Origin: Pyricularia pennisetigena | Taxonomy: Eukaryota; Ascomycota; Sordariomycetes; Magnaporthales; Pyriculariaceae | Direction of reading: 5' to 3' | DNA length: 64,000 nt | Assembly (NCBI RefSeq): GCF_004337985.1 | Contig: NC_043742.1 | Span: 854,176-918,175 of the forward strand | Shown here: one piece after another, positions 60,666 through 64,000 of the stretch | How the letters are laid out: each line of letters opens with the position of its first letter | Numbering within the stretch: the first letter of the stretch is position 1 | Position numbers and translations under genes: made by a program | Notes under the pieces: generated by a model | Databases searched by the model: none | What the model saw: only the letters and a program-made list of their open reading frames with translations | What the model was told of the DNA's origin: nothing

Positions 60666-63120
60666 ATGCTTTGATAGTTTATACTTAAATCAGTTTCTAA
60701 AAGTAGGTATTTCGTTGTTAGATTTTTAGGTATGGCCAACAGGGGGGTGGCCATTAGGGGGTACCCGACGTTACCGCTGGTGTTTCCATACCATAAGGAT
60801 ATACCGACCCTGATATCCTATTCATTTAGCCCTGTAATAAGAGCCCAACCGTCCACTATTTCTAAGGATTAAGGAATCAAAAATCAAATATTAATAGTAT
60901 TCAAAAAACCTTTTGGGGTAACCACCATTTTTAAGACGGGTAACGAAAACATCGGACCGAAAATCTTTACTTTCGGTTAAGCATATACCCGTAAGATGAT
61001 TTGAAAAAAAATTACAAACAATAAAATTGGATATGATATAAAGGAAGGTAACCAAAAGATAATGGAACTGGCGAACCGTCCCGACCAAACATGCGAAATT
61101 TTAAATACAGATCCAAAACCTTTCACAAACTGGAGCTTTTTCTTAGCAGTTTTCATCGAAAAGATTGGGGAATTAAACATTAACATGTAAAATTTAATAT
61201 AGAAACGTAATTAAAATTCCGCGATGCCTTATCTTAACCATATCTAGAAAAACCAACTACCTCGTCTTGATAGGTTAATTCGATTCCAATTTTACCTGCT
61301 AAATAACATTGTTTAAATTCTCTATGCTGAATAAAATACAAACATTTTGCTAACAACTATTCAGTTCAAAACTTAATACCCTGTACAATAAAATTAACCG
61401 AATTATTCGCAAACCCAAAGTTTATTTTGTCGAATAATACGAAGACCCTCATTTTATGCTTAACAGCGTAGTATCTATCTTTGGGGTCATTCCCAGTTTG
61501 GAAACATTAAAATACATCTTAAAAGTATTCGGACTGTTAAAAACTGGAATAACAAAAGTCCCAAAATTCGACCATTTATTTCCAGAAATATTTATTTATA
61601 ATAGTATTACTATGCTAGTATTTACTCGGGACGGCTCGTCAAGTGGTTCCACAAAGTCGAAAAAAGAATAAAAAACCAAAAAGGGCGACTTAAATACCAT
61701 TTCCGACAAAGAATAAAGTGGAAAATTGCTCGCGTTTTATAACAAACAAATAAAACCCAATAATTATTATTATCCGCCCTGCGAAAAAGGGCCTAATAGA
61801 TTCATATTATTTAAACATATTTTTAAACCTATTGGTATTTTTATTGAAATGATGGCGACCAACTCTTTTGACCGAAAAAACACTCCACCCCGATAAATAT
61901 ATATTTTAAGATGCGGAAATATCTGGTTCGCTAACCCAAAATTTAAAACCGAAAACTGGTTGCGCAAATACTAGTTAAAAGAATTCAATAGAAATACCGC
62001 TCGGTTAATAAATGAGTATATTGTAGTTTTTATTTTTTGTGAACAGTCGATAACTTCTCACACCCTTACCAATAAAAAGTCGAAAGATTGCGGAAAGGAT
62101 TGCTCGAATGTCTGATTTTCCGTTTAAAACCGAAGCATATTTAAATGAGTTTTATTAAATTAAATTTAAACTAAATAAACAAAACGGGGTATGTTAATTA
62201 GTCGAAACTGCATTGTTTCGCGAATAAGATCAAATAAAATTGAAACGGCATGGGGAAACGATAAAACTGCTGGTACAGGAAACGTGAAATCCACTATGTT
62301 AACGGGAAAACCCCAAATACTTTCGCCCGGAAAAATGAATAAACGTGTAAGATAACCAAAATCCGGAGCAAAAGTAATATTTTAATACGTTAAATTAACA
62401 GGGGGACGGGTAAATTTAAATTCCAATTCGCCAAAAAGTTCCATATCCACGCGTTCGAAAGCGATAATTTTAATTTGAAATAAAAAAATGACATTATTGC
62501 AAATATTTTGCTGATAATTGGGCAAATTTTGCAAATAAATATATAAACGTGAATTTTATATTTAAAATCCCTGAAAAACAATGGAAAACACCCAAAAAAC
62601 CGGTAAAACAAATTCATTTCGACAATATTAACATAATATGAAAATTTGCCGTTTTCGAAAAATGGATTGGGTTATTCCCCGGCCCGTTCGAGAAAGCAAA
62701 CATTCAAATGTAGATTACGAAGGCTTGATATGGTTTTATTATAAGGTTTTATTATGATAATTAAAGTTCAATCAAAAAGGATGGGAAGGTGTACGGTAGC
62801 TTTGTTTATTTTATCATCCCCAATACTTACGGTAAAATATGAACGGTACGGGCCCGAATCAATATTAATTTTCCTAAAACGGAAACTGGCAAAATATATA
62901 ATTCCGATAAATCTGCAAAGGAGTTATCATCCAGGAAGAAAATCGATATTGCAATAAACCTTATAACCGCCCTTTTTTGGCAAAAAAAAACATTTACCAA
63001 CCCTACTACCCGAGGGTATTTTAAAATATTTTTTACACAATTTGGCCGATAAAATAAATGAATATGTGGAAAACAGCGAAGAAAAAAACGACTAAAACCC
63101 CCTCCACCCCCGAATTTTAA
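60666..63120. other. decayed sequence, probably an unidentified retroelement
   Basis: The plus-strand reading from 60895 has long coherent runs (KKPFGVTTIFKTGNENIG, and ELANRPDQTCEILNTD). Further on are SSSGSTKSKKE (61640) and a basic run near 62280-62440. The style suggests a Gag-like protein, but no zinc knuckle, RT or integrase motif is visible. The listed minus-strand frames here look like shadows. Confidence 0.3.
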
Positions 63121-63236
63121 CACTATCGTGATTTTTTGCTTTAGGTAATAAATTGGAGATATGGAGCATAAAGTGTTAAAAGGAAATATATCATAATTTT
63201 AACGGGGTCGTATTAAGAATCATGGTAGGGCATTTT
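63121..63236. other. short unassigned spacer
   Basis: Nothing recognised between the decayed element and the R-type repeat unit. Confidence 0.3.
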
Positions 63237-63797
63237 GTGGGGAAATGCTTATTTTGGGAAATAATTACGTTTATTTTTACATCATTGTTCTAGTGCCTAA
63301 AACAGAGTTAAAGCTCGGCTGAGATTCGGTGATTTGCGCAGCTCCCCGACACGCATTTTTAGGTACGAATTAGAGCACGATTCCTTATTTCTTTTGTGGA
63401 TTGTTGTTCCACTGTTTCAGACCGACCAGGAGAGCCACCGACCGGCAAGGAGAGGATTACATAATGACAAAGTCACGTGGCACCACGGGACCGCTTAAGG
63501 TGATCTCTAGTGATCTGTAGAGATTAGGACCAACGCCAAGGAAAGTGATCTCAAGTGATCCGTAGAGATCAAGAGAGATCACATTTGGGACATAGTTTAT
63601 ATAAGACACGCTCATTACAATGTAGATATACTCTATTCTAGGATTGCTTAGCAGCAATTAGCCTCGTTATACAATCGATCATAACTTCACCCCAGTCATT
63701 CAGAACCCCCAGTTAGCCAGTCAAGTGCTCAGTTGCTTTAACCCACTGTACTTTACCAAGCCACAAGAACAGGTTACCCGATACCTTGATCGTAACA
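63237..63797 (+). repeat. R-family LTR, plus strand, best preserved copy
   Basis: It starts with one ~190-bp unit shared with 54984-55365 and has a TATA-like TTTATATAAGACACGC at about 63595. It ends CCCGATACCTTGATCGTAACA at 63797 (split here: CCCGATACCTT, GATCGTAACA). It is less mutated than the other copies and shows short direct repeats of GTGATCTCTAG / GTGATCTCAAG. The left boundary is uncertain. Confidence 0.55.
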
Positions 63798-64000
63798 CTT
63801 TCCTCTTATAATAAGCCCTTTATATTCTTTATTTGCAGTAACATTTGAAGTTTTTGCACGGTAACTAATCTTCCATTTAACTACGTATTCATTCTAACTT
63901 GGCGTCGTTTATTAAAAAAAGATTTTGGTTTGAAAAAGTTAAAAATAAATTATTTTAGAAAATATAACGTCCTTTTAACTGGGAAGATTTGTTTCATTTG
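63798..64000. other. window end, unassigned
   Basis: 203 bp after the R LTR. It could be the internal region of that element, but no primer site starting TGG is seen. Confidence 0.3.

Overview
The window is a transposon graveyard from a eukaryote, almost certainly a filamentous ascomycete (Pezizomycotina). Most of it is AT-rich and full of in-frame TAA/TAG stops where related copies keep CAA/CAG or TGG. CpG dinucleotides survive. That is the signature expected of RIP (repeat-induced point mutation acting on CpA). There are no bacterial-style operons, no rRNA and no CRISPR. Only one gene looks intact: a spliced, signal-peptide-bearing nucleotidyltransferase-fold gene on the minus strand at 52188-53120.

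Layout. 1-4802: 3' part of a Ty1/copia element (copy A) with its 3' LTR. 4803-6649: unrecognised sequence and an inverted LTR of a second retroelement family ('R'). 6659-8488: non-autonomous TIR element N1. 8498-15915: left half of a large TIR element (E1), cut off by a copia LTR. 15916-24907: near full-length copia copy B, with LTRs, a tRNA-iMet half-tRNA primer site and a polypurine tract; two ~657-bp tRNA-like-bearing elements (T1, T2) sit inside it. 24908-27998: inverted copia fragment C with a third copy (T3). 27999-32403: copia LTR, copy D internal region and part of its 3' LTR. 32404-46210: complete 13.8-kb TIR element E2. 46211-51384: LTR pieces, N2, R LTR and N3. 51385-53560: host-like gene region. 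53567-58864: N4, R-type LTR pieces, a MITE, and N5 nested in N6. 58865-60670: R LTR, solo copia LTR, Fot1/pogo transposase relic. 60671-64000: unrecognised decayed sequence and another R LTR.

The main discovery is the E/N family. E2 is flanked by 9-bp direct repeats (TTAAAGAAT and TTAACGAAT) and begins TAGTCTCA and ends with its decayed inverse. It carries, in order, a RecQ-type helicase relic (+), an Asn-rich unknown ORF (+), an SNF2-type helicase relic (+) and a convergent minus-strand protein that I match from memory to the DUF6589 family. Six 1.3-1.9-kb elements share the same two dissimilar ends (called alpha and beta here), the same subterminal palindromic iterons and 9-bp target duplications. 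This looks like an autonomous/non-autonomous DNA transposon system with a gene set that I do not recognise as a described superfamily. Domain names come from motif reading by eye, and no database search was run.
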